Positions 16,782 through 26,603 are shown, numbered from the stretch's first letter. The stretch: DNA of 64,000 nucleotides from Kiloniellaceae bacterium (GCA_021776115.1 JAJFGN010000004.1:1-64000), one strand, 5' to 3'. Program-made: numbers and translations. Notes: a model not told the origin generated them from the sequence alone.

Positions 16782-18254
16782 ATGCGCGAGCTAATCTTTC
16801 CAGTTCGGCACGATGGCGAAGTCGGCCTTCAGGCACAGATCAGGCGGCATCTGGTCGACGCCATTCTTGACGGGCGTCTGCAAGCGGATAACCCCTTGCC
16901 CTCCTGCCGGCGTATGGCGCACGCCCTTGGCGTATCGCGCAACACGGTCGTTCTGGCCTATCAAGCCTTGGCCGACGAGGGGTTTCTGCAGTCGCGTGAG
17001 CGGGTCGGGTATTTCGTCAATACGGAGATGCTCGACGAGCCGGTTAAACTCAATGTCCAACCCCTGGCGCCGCCGGAACCCGGCAGTTTAACCGATTGGC
17101 GCCAACGGCTGCTCCTTCGTCCCTCGGACCAGCCGCAACTCAGCAAACCCAAGAACTGGCGCCAATATCCCTATCCCTTCATCTATGGCCAGGCGGACCC
17201 AAGCCTGTTTCCGGTGGCCGCTTGGCGATTGTGCTCGCGCCAGGCCATGGGCGTGGAAGCCATCAACCGTTGGACCGAGGATCGTTTCGACGAGGATGAC
17301 CCTTTGTTGATCGAGGAGGTGCGCACGCGAGTTCTACCGCGCCGGGGCGTTCGAGCCGCTTCCGACGAAATTCTCATCACCATGGGGGCGCAGAACGCCC
17401 TGTATTTGATCGCACGTTTGCTTGCCGGCTCCGGCACAACGATCGGAGTCGAAGATCCCGGATACGTCGATGCCCGCAACATATTCGGGTTGACGGGCGC
17501 GCGGGTGCGCCCAATTCCGATCGACCACGCGGGCATGGTGGTGGACAAATCCCTGCACCGCTGCAATTGCGTCTATGTGACGCCCAGCCATCAATCGCCC
17601 ACCACGGTGACGATGCCTATGGAGCGCCGGGTGGAGCTGCTGGAGACGGCCGCCCGGCATAACATCGCGGTGATCGAGGACGACTACGAAGCCGAGGCCA
17701 ATTTCATCAGTTCGCCGACCTCGGCACTGAAGTCCATGGACCAGGATCGGACCGTTGTCTACGTCGGCTCGTTCTCCAAGAGCCTCGCGCCCGGCCTGCG
17801 GATCGGATACATGGTCGCTTCCGCGTCCTTTATCCAGGAAGCACGGATGCTGCGCCGCATGATCCTGCGCCACCCACCTTCGAACAACCAGCGAACAGTC
17901 GCGCTGTTCGTTTCCGGCGGGTACTACGACGCCCTGATCAGCCGGCTGCAGCGGGTCTACCGCAGCCGTTGGGAGGCCATGGGCGAGGCGCTCAACACCT
18001 ATCTTCCGGATAGCGCGCGTACGCCGTCCTTCGGCGGCACGAGTTATTGGGTGCGTGGGCCGGACTCCATGGACGCCGGAGAGCTAGCGGCGAATGCCTT
18101 GCCGCAAGGTATTGTGTTGGAGCCCGGGTCGCTATTTTTTCACGGCGCTAAAGCGCCCAAGAACTATTTCCGTCTGGGGTTCTCGTCCATTCGATCCGAG
18201 AAGATTCCGCAAGGTATCAAATTGCTGTCGGAAATCATCAAGGCAGGCGCGTAG
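16782..18254 (+). CDS. MocR-family PLP-dependent transcriptional regulator (TauR-like)
   Basis: 490 aa. The N-terminal GntR-type winged helix (about 5-75) contains LPSCRRMAHALGVSRNTVVLAYQALADEG. It is fused to a class I aminotransferase-like domain (about 110-485) with a PLP lysine region GSFSKSLAPGLRIGYM. MocR regulators sense amino compounds through PLP chemistry; TauR controls taurine genes in Rhodobacter, and the nearby xsc makes that role likely (inference). The ATG at 16782 has AGGA 8 bases upstream and gives the family-typical MRELIFPVR start. An in-frame ATG at 16749 lacks an SD. Confidence 0.9.
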   Translation: MRELIFPVRHDGEVGLQAQIRRHLVDAILDGRLQADNPLPSCRRMAHALGVSRNTVVLAYQALADEGFLQSRERVGYFVNTEMLDEPVKLNVQPLAPPEPGSLTDWRQRLLLRPSDQPQLSKPKNWRQYPYPFIYGQADPSLFPVAAWRLCSRQAMGVEAINRWTEDRFDEDDPLLIEEVRTRVLPRRGVRAASDEILITMGAQNALYLIARLLAGSGTTIGVEDPGYVDARNIFGLTGARVRPIPIDHAGMVVDKSLHRCNCVYVTPSHQSPTTVTMPMERRVELLETAARHNIAVIEDDYEAEANFISSPTSALKSMDQDRTVVYVGSFSKSLAPGLRIGYMVASASFIQEARMLRRMILRHPPSNNQRTVALFVSGGYYDALISRLQRVYRSRWEAMGEALNTYLPDSARTPSFGGTSYWVRGPDSMDAGELAANALPQGIVLEPGSLFFHGAKAPKNYFRLGFSSIRSEKIPQGIKLLSEIIKAGA

Positions 18255-18297
18255 TTCTCTGGATCTGTCTCACACCCGAGCGCGCGTCGCACGGTGT

Positions 18298-19506
18298 CTA
18301 AGAACCGACCAGGGCAAGCGTATGGCGGGCAATGACCAACTCCTCGTCGGTCGGAATGACCCAAGCCGTCACTGGACTCCCGGGGTCGGTAAGGCAAGGG
18401 CCGTGACGGGCGTTCGCAGAGTCGTCAAGATCGACGCCAAGCCAGCGCGTACCCGCACAGACCATGGCGCGTATCGGCGCGGCGTTCTCGCCCACGCCGC
18501 CAGTGAACACCAAGGCATCCAGCCCGCCCAATGCCGCGGCAAGAGATCCGATCTCCCGTACGATTCGGTAGCAATAGAGCTCGATCGCTTCGGCGGCCTC
18601 GGGTCGCCCGGACGAAAGCAGGGTCCGCATGTCGCTGCTGATGCCAGATACGCCAAGCAGGCCAGAACGGTCGTAGAGAAGCTCACCCAAGGCCGCCGCG
18701 TCGAGGCCTTCGCTGCGGAGCAGGTATAGCAGCACACCGGGGTCGAGCGCGCCGCAGCGGGTGCCCATCATCAGGCCGTCCAGGGTCGAGAAACCCATGG
18801 TGGTCGCGATGCTCCGGCCGTCCTGAATCGCGCACATGCTAGCCCCATTGCCGAGGTGGGCGACAATCAATCTACGCGGCAGGACATTGCCGGCGATTCT
18901 CTGGGCAAGGGCGCCGGTAACATATTCATAGGACAGACCGTGGAAACCGTAGCGGCGCAAGCCCGCCTCATCATAAGCGCGCGGTAGGGCCAGGCGAGTC
19001 GCGGCCGGTGGCTGCTTGGCGTGAAAGGCGGTGTCGAAGCATGCGACCTGAGGCAATCCAGGACGCCGCTCCGAGACGGCCCGTATGGCGGTTAGATTGT
19101 GCGGCAGGTGATGCGGCGCAAGAGGGGCGATCGCGGTTAGTTTTTCCATCACTTGCGCCGTGACTGGCTGGGGTACGCTGAAATACGTGCCGCCATGGAC
19201 GACGCGGTGTCCTGCGGCCACGATCCGCAGGTCCGCGGCGTCTTTTTCGAACCAGTCGAGCAGCAATTCTAGCGCCGCGGCATGGTCCTTCACCTGCCTT
19301 ACTTGTGACTCGTTAGGCGGGTTATCAAAGCCCCTGCCGGATCGGCCGTGAAGCCGCAACTCAGGCGCCTCGCCAATACGTTCAACTTGACCGCGAAGAA
19401 TAGGGAATGGATCGTGTTCGGATTGACCCTGATCTGCTTGCGGAAGAAAGAGTGCAAACTTCAAAGACGAGGAACCGGCGTTTAGGACAACCACGACGTC
19501 GCGCAC
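18298..19506 (-). CDS. ackA: Acetate kinase
   Basis: 402 aa starting at GTG. It converts acetyl phosphate plus ADP to acetate plus ATP. Family motifs appear in order: NAGSSSLKFAL (residues 9-19), HRVVHGG, CFDTAFH, RRYGFHGLSYEYV, HLGNGASMCAI, TMGFSTLDGLMMGTRCG and FTGGVGENA. It is last in the minus-strand run xsc-tauE-ackA, 19 bases behind the TauE-like gene. Xsc produces acetyl phosphate, so AckA here can recover ATP directly. Most described xsc clusters instead carry pta, which is not seen in this window. Confidence 0.95.
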   Translation of the reverse strand: MRDVVVVLNAGSSSLKFALFLPQADQGQSEHDPFPILRGQVERIGEAPELRLHGRSGRGFDNPPNESQVRQVKDHAAALELLLDWFEKDAADLRIVAAGHRVVHGGTYFSVPQPVTAQVMEKLTAIAPLAPHHLPHNLTAIRAVSERRPGLPQVACFDTAFHAKQPPAATRLALPRAYDEAGLRRYGFHGLSYEYVTGALAQRIAGNVLPRRLIVAHLGNGASMCAIQDGRSIATTMGFSTLDGLMMGTRCGALDPGVLLYLLRSEGLDAAALGELLYDRSGLLGVSGISSDMRTLLSSGRPEAAEAIELYCYRIVREIGSLAAALGGLDALVFTGGVGENAAPIRAMVCAGTRWLGVDLDDSANARHGPCLTDPGSPVTAWVIPTDEELVIARHTLALVGS

Positions 19507-19525
19507 GAGGGGCCTCTAACTTTCT

Positions 19526-20266
19526 TCAGGTCAGCAAAGCGCGGGCCAGCACCGCCAAAGAGAGTAGGGCGAGCAGGACCACGACGAAACGCCGGAACGT
19601 TTCCGGCGGCGTGTGGATGAAGCGGCGGTTTCCCAAGGCGATGCCGATGAAGACCGGGCCGGCGAGGATCGCGGCAAGAACGAACACGTCCGTCGTAACC
19701 AGACCGTTCGCGCCGGCCAAACCTAGTCCGAGGACATCCAACACAAACAAGAAGGCGATCAGAGAGGCACGCGACACCGCCACGGGCGCCGGGCCGGAAA
19801 AATAAAACAGAATGACCGGCGGGCCGCCGATCCCGGTCCAGCCATTGAACAGACCCGAAGCGACCCCGGTACAGGCGGCGGGCAGGGGGCCTGGTATGGA
19901 TTTGAGCGAGAAGCCGCGCGAGAGCAGGAAGGTCGCAGCGAGGACCACCAGCGCGATGGCGACGCGTACAGGGGCCGGCGGCAGGCTGGCCAACAGATAA
20001 AGCCCCAGCGGCAGACCGAGCACGACCCCGAGGAATAGCCAGCGCAGGGAACGCCAGTCGGCTTGCCGCCAGACACCGGGCAGCAGACCGATACTTGCGA
20101 CGAGTTCCAGCATGTAGACCGCCGGCACGACCAGGATCGGTGGAAAGACAACGGACATGCCGCTAACCCAGATGAGCGAGGACCCAAAACCGCTATAGCC
20201 ACGCACAAAGGCACCGATCGACACGGCGATTACGGAGACCGTCACGGCCAGAGGATCAAAATTCAC
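19526..20266 (-). CDS. TauE/SafE-family membrane protein, probable sulfite/sulfonate exporter
   Basis: 246 aa from a GTG that places the first helix at the N-terminus. A further GTG at 20332 would add 22 hydrophilic residues. About eight helices are visible, with the two glycine-rich repeats of the family: AFVRGYSGFGSSLIW near the start and GLFNGWTGIGGPPVILFYF in the middle. TauE/SafE proteins export sulfite, sulfoacetate or related anions during sulfonate breakdown. Its position between xsc and ackA supports sulfite export after Xsc cleavage. The ligand is inferred from context. Confidence 0.88.
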   Translation of the reverse strand: MNFDPLAVTVSVIAVSIGAFVRGYSGFGSSLIWVSGMSVVFPPILVVPAVYMLELVASIGLLPGVWRQADWRSLRWLFLGVVLGLPLGLYLLASLPPAPVRVAIALVVLAATFLLSRGFSLKSIPGPLPAACTGVASGLFNGWTGIGGPPVILFYFSGPAPVAVSRASLIAFLFVLDVLGLGLAGANGLVTTDVFVLAAILAGPVFIGIALGNRRFIHTPPETFRRFVVVLLALLSLAVLARALLT

Positions 20267-20382
20267 AGCCGCGCGGTCCCGCTCTCCCAGTTCCGAATAC
20301 GGGCGCCGAGATAAGGGAGAGTATGTCGGCACCCGAAATGACGGTGTTTAGTTTAGCAGGGAGCCCGTGTCGAAGCGAAGAG

Positions 20383-22137
20383 TTACGCTGTAACGTATTC
20401 CTTGTACTTGTCGAGCAGGCGAACTGGCTTACTCAAGGCATCGCGGCGGAAGGGGTCGCCCAATTCGCGCGTGCACATAACTTCCAGGATTGTAGTTTTG
20501 CCCCGCTTCTGCGCGTCGCAAGCTTTCTCCAGGGCCTCGCCCACATCGCCCAGGTTGCTCACGGTCACGCCCTCCGCTCCCATAGAGCGGGCAATTTCGG
20601 CGAAACTCGGGTTCTTCAGATCGACGCCCAGAAAGCGGGTGCCGTAAAAGTCGACCTGGTTCTTCTTTTCCGCACCCCACTGCTTATTGTGGAAGACGAC
20701 CGCGGTAACCGGGATGTCCTCGCGCACGCAGGTCAGAATTTCCCCAAAGCTCATACCCCAGGCGCCGTCGCCCACATAGGCCACGGCCGGACGGTCCGGT
20801 GCCGCGACCTTGGCGCCGATGATGGTTGGGAAGGCATAACCGCAGTTGCCGAAACTCATGGCCGCGAAGAAGCTGTTCGGCTTGTTGAAGCGCAGATAGC
20901 TGTTCGACACCGAGCAGATGTTGCCGATGTCGGTCGAGACCATGGCGTCCCCGGGCAAGGCTTTCTCCAGCTCGCGCAGCATCTGACGCGGATGCATCAG
21001 ATCCCGGTCCTCGGCGGAGACTTCCCGACTCCAGGCGTCGTTTTCCTGCGACCAGGCGTCGAGTTCGCTTTCCCACGCCGCCTTTTGGGTCTTGATTTCG
21101 TCCAGGCGCCGGGGGGCGTTTTCACGGCACGCCATTTCCCGGTTCTGTAAGCGCTGGAGAAGCGACTTGGCCGAAGCCTTGGCGTCGCCGCAAACACCAA
21201 CGCCGATCTTCTTGACCAGGCCAAGCATACGATGGTCGGTGTCGACCTGTATGATCTTGGCGTCCTTGGGCCAATAGTCCAGGCCGTGTTGAGGCAGGGT
21301 GCCGAAGGGGCCGAGGCGGGTGCCCAGCGCCAGCACCACGTCGGCCTGGGCGATCAGTTTCATACCCGCCTTTGAGCCTTGATAACCTAACGACCCGCAC
21401 CACAGGGGGTGCTTGGCCGGAAATGAATCGTTGTGCAGGTAGGAGTTAACGACCGGCGCATTGAGATGCTCCGCCAGGGCGACGCATTCGTCGACACCGC
21501 CGGAGAAGACCACGCCGCCGCCCGAGACGATGACCGGGAACTTGGCCTCGGCCAACAGCGCCGCTGCGTCGTCCAGGCTCTTCTCGCCGCCAGGACCCCG
21601 CTCAACCGATCTAGCACCCGTGATATCGACGTCCACCTCGCCATAGAAATGGTCGCGCGGGATGTTGAGCTGGGTCGGGCCCCTCTCCGCCATGGCCATA
21701 TCGAAGCAGCGCCCGGTGATTTCCGCCATGCGCTTGGGGCTCGTCACATGGCCCTGATATTTGGTGATCTTGGAGAAGATCGGCAGTTGCTCGGTCTCCT
21801 GAAAGCCACCCAAGCCCATGGTCTGCGAACCGGTCTCGGGCGTAATCGCCACGACCGGGGAGTGTGCCCAGTAGGCAGCCGCGATGGCGGTCACGAAATT
21901 AGTGATCCCTGGCCCGTTTTGGCCGATGCATACGCCGTGGCGCCCGCTAACCCGCGAATATCCGTCGGCCATATGCGCGGAGCCCTGCTCGTGCACCGTG
22001 GGGATAAAGCGGATACCGGCGGCCGGAAAGATATCGAGCGCGTCCATATAGGCCGAACCCACGATCCCGAAGACATCGGTGACCCCCTGGGCCACTAGCG
22101 TCTCGACAAATGCCTCGCTGGACGTCATGCGGGTCAT
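20383..22137 (-). CDS. xsc: Sulfoacetaldehyde acetyltransferase
   Basis: 584 aa. It is a ThDP-dependent enzyme that converts sulfoacetaldehyde and phosphate to acetyl phosphate and sulfite. The N-terminal Pyr domain has the catalytic Glu context PTVHEQGSAHMADGYSR, then QNGPGITNFVTAIAAAYWAHSP, which is diagnostic for Xsc against other acetolactate synthase relatives. The C-terminal PP domain carries GDGAWGMSFGEI...FHNKQWGAEKKNQ, the GDG...N Mg-ThDP motif. The ATG at 22137 has SD AAGGGAGA; the frame is open 24 codons further upstream without support. It heads xsc-tauE-ackA. Confidence 0.95.
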   Translation of the reverse strand: MTRMTSSEAFVETLVAQGVTDVFGIVGSAYMDALDIFPAAGIRFIPTVHEQGSAHMADGYSRVSGRHGVCIGQNGPGITNFVTAIAAAYWAHSPVVAITPETGSQTMGLGGFQETEQLPIFSKITKYQGHVTSPKRMAEITGRCFDMAMAERGPTQLNIPRDHFYGEVDVDITGARSVERGPGGEKSLDDAAALLAEAKFPVIVSGGGVVFSGGVDECVALAEHLNAPVVNSYLHNDSFPAKHPLWCGSLGYQGSKAGMKLIAQADVVLALGTRLGPFGTLPQHGLDYWPKDAKIIQVDTDHRMLGLVKKIGVGVCGDAKASAKSLLQRLQNREMACRENAPRRLDEIKTQKAAWESELDAWSQENDAWSREVSAEDRDLMHPRQMLRELEKALPGDAMVSTDIGNICSVSNSYLRFNKPNSFFAAMSFGNCGYAFPTIIGAKVAAPDRPAVAYVGDGAWGMSFGEILTCVREDIPVTAVVFHNKQWGAEKKNQVDFYGTRFLGVDLKNPSFAEIARSMGAEGVTVSNLGDVGEALEKACDAQKRGKTTILEVMCTRELGDPFRRDALSKPVRLLDKYKEYVTA

Positions 22138-22218
22138 GGCTACTTCTCCCTTCCAGGTGTTGTGAGTGCCGCACGCCCGGATCAAGGCCCAGGGGCACGT
22201 TTGGCGCATGTTACCGTT

Positions 22219-22268
22219 TGGGCCAGGGCTGAACAGAGCCAGATGGAAATCGCTTGTGGGGCCAGGGC
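22219..22268. promoter_or_regulatory. Direct repeats GGGCCAGGGC upstream of xsc
   Basis: The 10-mer GGGCCAGGGC occurs at 22220-22229 and again at 22259-22268, 39 bases apart, about 80-130 bases before the xsc start. MocR-type regulators commonly bind widely spaced direct repeats. GGGCCAGG also lies in the operator-like region before the MocR-like gene (16717). Binding is inferred. Confidence 0.4.
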
Positions 22269-22434
22269 GCGGCGTCGGCGGACGGCCTCCTTGACGCGGG
22301 CGGCCCCGGTGCGGGATGTTAACGGCTACGTCCCTCGGGTTCAGGCGCCGCCTCTTGTCGGCTGAGAATCTGGCTCGGGGGAACTTCCGTTGAACAGCAA
22401 TTTCATATAGTCACGAGGGGCGGGTAAGAAAGCC

Positions 22435-23304
22435 ATGACCAAAGTCGCGTTTATAGGTCTCGGTGTCATGGGATATCCCATGGCGGGTCATCTCCAGAAT
22501 AAGGGGCACCAGGTAACCGTTTACAACCGCACCGCCGCCAAGGCGGAAAAATGGGTCGCGGAATACGGTGGAAGCATGGCTAAAACGCCGCGCGCCGCGG
22601 CCGAGGGCGCGGACATTGCCTTTATCATGGTCGGTAACGACGATGACATACGCGCCGTGGTCCTGGGAGAAGAAGGGGCTTTCGCCGGACTTGGCCAAGG
22701 CAAGGTTCTGGTCGATCACACCACCGCCTCCGCCGACGTCGCGCGTGAAATTTACGCTGTCGGCAAAGATAAAGGGATCGCAACCCTCGACGGCCCGGTG
22801 TCGGGCGGCGAGGCTGGCGCCGTGAACGGCGTCTTGACGGTTATGTGCGGCGGCGACCAGGCGCCCTTCGATCAGGTCAAGCCGGTCATCGATTGTTACG
22901 CCCGGGCCTGTACCCTGTTAGGCGGGGCAGGCGCCGGTCAGTTGACCAAGATGGTCAACCAGATTTGCATCGCCGGGCTGGTCCAAGGCTTGTCCGAGGG
23001 CATGAACTTCGGGGCGCGGGCCGGTCTGGACATGGCGACGGTGATTGAGGTGATCGCCAAGGGCGCGGCCGGATCTTGGCAGATGGAAAACCGGGCGCCG
23101 ACCATGTGCGAGGGTAAATACGACTTCGGCTTCGCGGTCGATTGGATGCGCAAGGATCTTGGCAACTGCCTTGCCGAGGCCAAGCGTAACGGCGCGCGCT
23201 TGCCGGTGGCGGCCCTGGTCGATCAGTTCTATGCCCAGGTTCAGGCCCGTGGCGGCAATCGCTGGGATACCTCCAGCCTGATGCACCTGCTGGTCAACGA
23301 TTGA
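22435..23304 (+). CDS. Beta-hydroxyacid dehydrogenase family NAD(P)-dependent oxidoreductase
   Basis: 289 aa. The Rossmann motif FIGLGVMGYPMAGHL is at residues 6-20. The substrate motif DGPVSGGEAGAVNGVLTVMCGG follows near residue 120, and the catalytic-lysine helix GAGQLTKMVNQI near 175, all diagnostic of the beta-HAD family. Family members act on 3-hydroxyisobutyrate, tartronate semialdehyde, sulfolactaldehyde and similar compounds. The gene is divergent from xsc, which hints at a role in C2-C3 acid or sulfonate metabolism, but the substrate cannot be assigned. Confidence 0.92.
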   Translation: MTKVAFIGLGVMGYPMAGHLQNKGHQVTVYNRTAAKAEKWVAEYGGSMAKTPRAAAEGADIAFIMVGNDDDIRAVVLGEEGAFAGLGQGKVLVDHTTASADVAREIYAVGKDKGIATLDGPVSGGEAGAVNGVLTVMCGGDQAPFDQVKPVIDCYARACTLLGGAGAGQLTKMVNQICIAGLVQGLSEGMNFGARAGLDMATVIEVIAKGAAGSWQMENRAPTMCEGKYDFGFAVDWMRKDLGNCLAEAKRNGARLPVAALVDQFYAQVQARGGNRWDTSSLMHLLVND

Positions 23305-23319
23305 TTGGTCTGAAAAGCA

Positions 23320-23366
23320 GAGACCCGTCCTCACCCTTTGACTAGGTCAAGGTGCGGACGGGTCTC
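23320..23366. terminator. Long bidirectional hairpin between convergent genes
   Basis: Two 16-base arms, 23320-23335 (GAGACCCGTCCTCACC) and 23351-23366, pair with one mismatch. The loop itself contains a TTGAC/GTCAA pair. The element lies between the beta-HAD gene and coxM, which converge, so it probably terminates both. No T-tract is present. Confidence 0.65.
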
Positions 23367-23425
23367 GATCTGCATACACCACCGCCCCCTCGTCCAACCG
23401 GAGGATGACGGGGGCGGGGTTGTAA

Positions 23426-24223
23426 TTATCCCGCCGCGTCGACGGCCCGCTTGGCCATAACGCCAACTAGGTGCGCGCGGTACTCGGCCGAGGCATGGAG
23501 GTCGGCATTGAGATCGTCTGCAGGGACGCTGACTCCGGTCAAAGCCTCGGCACTGAAGTGCCCGGCCAGCGCGGTTTCCATTGCCGAAACCCGGAACACG
23601 CCACCTTGGCCCGCGCCCGTGACTGCCACCCGGACTCCCGCAGGACCCTTGGAGGCCATGACCCCGACTATGGCATAGCGTGAGGCGGGGTTGGGGAATT
23701 TGGCGTACCCGGCCTTCTCGGGAACCGGAAACGATACCGCCGTGACGATCTCGTCGTCGGCCAAGGCGGTCTCGAACATACCGGTAAAGAAGTCGTCAGC
23801 CGCAACCTCACGCATATTGGTCTTTACGGTCGCGCCCAGTCCGACGAGCGCCGCCGGATAATCGGCCGCAGGGTCGTTGTTGGCGATCGAGCCGCCAATC
23901 GTACCCCGGTTGCGCACCTGAGGATCGCCGATCCCCTCCGCCAAGGCGGCGAGGGCCGGGATCTTGGATTGGACCGAGGCATTGCCCGCAACCTCGGCGT
24001 GGCATGTCCCCGCGCCAATGACGATCGCGCCGCCTTGCTCTGTGATACCGCTCAGTTCCGAGATAGCGCTCAAATCCACCACATCGGAGGGACTCGCCAA
24101 ACGCTGTTTCAAGGTCGGCAGCAAAGTCTGGCCCCCGCCCATCAGCTTACCGTCCGAGGCGCTGGACAGCGCGCTCAGCGCTTCGTCGATGGACTTCGGC
24201 CGGTGATAGTTGAAATCGTACAT
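23426..24223 (-). CDS. coxM: CODH-type hydroxylase FAD subunit (CoxM/CutM)
   Basis: 265 aa. Its FAD-binding motifs are GGGQTLLPTLKQR near residues 32-44 and TIGGSIANNDPAADYPAALVGL near 112-133. It carries electrons from the iron-sulfur subunit to the acceptor in xanthine dehydrogenase-family enzymes. It is 12 bases behind coxL and the last gene of a minus-strand series that also encodes a Liv-type transporter. Length is slightly below the CoxM norm (about 285 aa). Confidence 0.93.
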   Translation of the reverse strand: MYDFNYHRPKSIDEALSALSSASDGKLMGGGQTLLPTLKQRLASPSDVVDLSAISELSGITEQGGAIVIGAGTCHAEVAGNASVQSKIPALAALAEGIGDPQVRNRGTIGGSIANNDPAADYPAALVGLGATVKTNMREVAADDFFTGMFETALADDEIVTAVSFPVPEKAGYAKFPNPASRYAIVGVMASKGPAGVRVAVTGAGQGGVFRVSAMETALAGHFSAEALTGVSVPADDLNADLHASAEYRAHLVGVMAKRAVDAAG

Positions 24224-24235
24224 GATGTCGTTCTC

Positions 24236-26599
24236 CTACTCGGCGGCTTGTGCGCGCGACTGCAGGGCGCGCCAGACCTTTTCCGGCGTGGCCGGCATGT
24301 CGATGTCGACGCCGATGGCGTCGACCACGGCGTTCAGCATGGCCGCGGGCGAGCCGATCGCGCCGGCCTCGCCACAGCCCTTCACGCCCAAAGGATTGTG
24401 CGGGCAAGGCTGGTTGGTTTCCTCGGTCTTGAACGAGGGCAGGTTGTCGGCCCGTGGCATGCAGTAATCCATCAGGGAGCCGGTGAGCAGTTGTCCGTCG
24501 TCGTCATAGACGCATTGCTCGTAGAGTGCCTGACCGATGCCTTGGGCAAAGCCGCCATGGAGCTGGCCGGTGACGATCATGGGGTTCATGACCGTCCCCA
24601 CATCGTCGATCCCAACCATATCCAGGATCGTCACCTGGCCGGTGTCGGGATCAACCTCGACCTCGGCGAAATAGGCGCCGGACGGGAACGTGAAGTTCAT
24701 CGGGTCGAAGAACGACGTCTCGTCCAAGCCCGGCTCCAACTCATCCAGGGGATAGTTGTGCGGCACGTAGGCGGCGAAAGCGATTTCCGCCATGGTTTTG
24801 GTCTTGTCGGTTCCGGCCACCGAGTAGGTGCCGTTGGCGTACTCCACATCCTCGACCGAGGCTTCGAACAGGTGGGCCGCGATCTTGCGGCCTTTCTCGA
24901 CGATCTTCTGTGCCGCCTTGTATACCGCGCCGCCGCCGACCGGCCCCGAGCGCGAGCCGTAGGTGCCCATGCCGAAGGGTACGACGGCGGTGTCGCCGTG
25001 AACCACCTCGACACTTTCGACCGGGATCCCCAGATGCTCGGAGACGATCTGGGCAAAGACCGTCTCATGGCCCTGGCCATGGGAATGACTGCCGGTGAAG
25101 ACGGTCACGCTGCCGGTCGGGTTGAATTTGATGTTGGCCGATTCCCACTGGCCGACGCCACCGCCCAGGGCGCCGACGACCGCCGAAGGCGCAAGGCCGC
25201 AGGCCTCGACCCAGCATGACAGGCCGAGGCCCCTGAGCTTGCCGCGCGACGCGGAGGCCTGCCTGCGCGCCGGGAACCCGGCGTAGTCGATAACCTCCAT
25301 GCCCCGGTTGAGCAGAAGCGGGAAGTCGCCCGAATCGTACTGCACCAGGCACGGCGTCTGGTAGGGGAACTGCTCCGGTTGGATGAAATTGCGGCGGCGC
25401 AGCTCGGTCCTGTCGATACCCATTTCCCGGGCCGTCTTTTCCACCAGGCGCTCAACCACGAAGGTCGCCTCCGGCCGCCCGGCGCCGCGATAGGCATCGA
25501 CCGGCGCGGTGTTGGTGAATACGGTCTTGACCTCGCCGTAGACCGCCGGGGTCTTGTATTGACCGGCCAACAAGCAACCGTAGAGGTAGCTGGGCGTCGC
25601 GGTCGAGAAGATCTGGTTGTGCGCGCCCACGTTGGCCAGGGTCGAAACCCTCAACCCAAGGAAGTTGCCGTCCTTGTCGACAGCGAGTTCGGCGTGGGTA
25701 TCGTGATCGCGGCCGTGGGCGTCGTTCAGGAACGAAGCCGAGCGCTCCGCCGTCCACTTCACCGGACGGCCGAGTTTCTTCGCCGCCCAAAGGGTGACGA
25801 TCTCGTCCCGGTAGACATAGATCTTAGACCCGAAACCGCCGCCGACATCGGGCGCCACGACCCGCAACTTGTTCTCCGGCCCCAAGCCCATGAAGGCGGC
25901 CAGCACCAGCCGGGCGACATGGGGATTTTGGCTGGTGGTGTAGAGCGTCGAGCTGTCTGTGCCGCTGTCGTATTCGCCGATCGCCGCGCGCGGCTCGAGC
26001 GCGTTCGGGATCAAACGGTTATTGAGGATATCGATCTTCGTGACATGATGAGCCTTGGCAAAGGCCGCGTCGGCGGCGGCCTTGTCGCCGATCTCCCAAT
26101 CGAAGCACAGATTGCCCGGAACGTCGTCGTGGAGCTGCGGCGCGCCCTTGGCCAGGGAGGCCTTCATCTTGGTGACCGCCTGCTGGGGCTCGTAATCGAC
26201 CTCGATCAATTCGGCCGCGTCCTTGGCCTGGGTCAGAGTCTCCGCGACCACGACCGCAACTTGCTCGCCGACGTAGTTGACGCGGTCGGAGGCCAGCGCG
26301 CTGACCGCGGGTGACTTGTGCGGTTCGCCGTTTTTCTGGGTCACAACCCAGCCGCAGATCGGTCCGCCGACGCCGTCGGCGGCAAGGTCGGCTGCGGTGA
26401 AAACGCCGAGCACGCCGGGTGCCTGTTTCGCCGCGCCGGTATCGATGCCGTTGATCTTGGCCCGCGCGTGCGGCGAAAGCAGGAAATAGGCATAGGCTTG
26501 ACCCAGCCGGTTGATATCGTCCGTGTAACGCCCCTTGCCGGTCAAGAAGCGGTTATCTTCCTTACGGCGAACGCTGGCGCCGATTCCTGTTTCGGCCAT
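24236..26599 (-). CDS. coxL: CODH-type hydroxylase molybdopterin subunit (CoxL), form II
   Basis: 787 aa molybdopterin-binding subunit, full length. VGGGFGSK lies near residue 255. DAYRGAGR near residue 368 is the form II active-site signature; form I CO dehydrogenases have AYxCSFR with the Cys that binds copper, which is absent here. The Glu of GCGEAGAIG near residue 742 is the catalytic glutamate of the family. Form II enzymes are not established CO oxidisers and probably hydroxylate an organic substrate. It lies 4 bases after coxS and 12 before coxM. Confidence 0.94.
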   Translation of the reverse strand: MAETGIGASVRRKEDNRFLTGKGRYTDDINRLGQAYAYFLLSPHARAKINGIDTGAAKQAPGVLGVFTAADLAADGVGGPICGWVVTQKNGEPHKSPAVSALASDRVNYVGEQVAVVVAETLTQAKDAAELIEVDYEPQQAVTKMKASLAKGAPQLHDDVPGNLCFDWEIGDKAAADAAFAKAHHVTKIDILNNRLIPNALEPRAAIGEYDSGTDSSTLYTTSQNPHVARLVLAAFMGLGPENKLRVVAPDVGGGFGSKIYVYRDEIVTLWAAKKLGRPVKWTAERSASFLNDAHGRDHDTHAELAVDKDGNFLGLRVSTLANVGAHNQIFSTATPSYLYGCLLAGQYKTPAVYGEVKTVFTNTAPVDAYRGAGRPEATFVVERLVEKTAREMGIDRTELRRRNFIQPEQFPYQTPCLVQYDSGDFPLLLNRGMEVIDYAGFPARRQASASRGKLRGLGLSCWVEACGLAPSAVVGALGGGVGQWESANIKFNPTGSVTVFTGSHSHGQGHETVFAQIVSEHLGIPVESVEVVHGDTAVVPFGMGTYGSRSGPVGGGAVYKAAQKIVEKGRKIAAHLFEASVEDVEYANGTYSVAGTDKTKTMAEIAFAAYVPHNYPLDELEPGLDETSFFDPMNFTFPSGAYFAEVEVDPDTGQVTILDMVGIDDVGTVMNPMIVTGQLHGGFAQGIGQALYEQCVYDDDGQLLTGSLMDYCMPRADNLPSFKTEETNQPCPHNPLGVKGCGEAGAIGSPAAMLNAVVDAIGVDIDMPATPEKVWRALQSRAQAAE

Positions 26600-26603
26600 G
26601 GCT

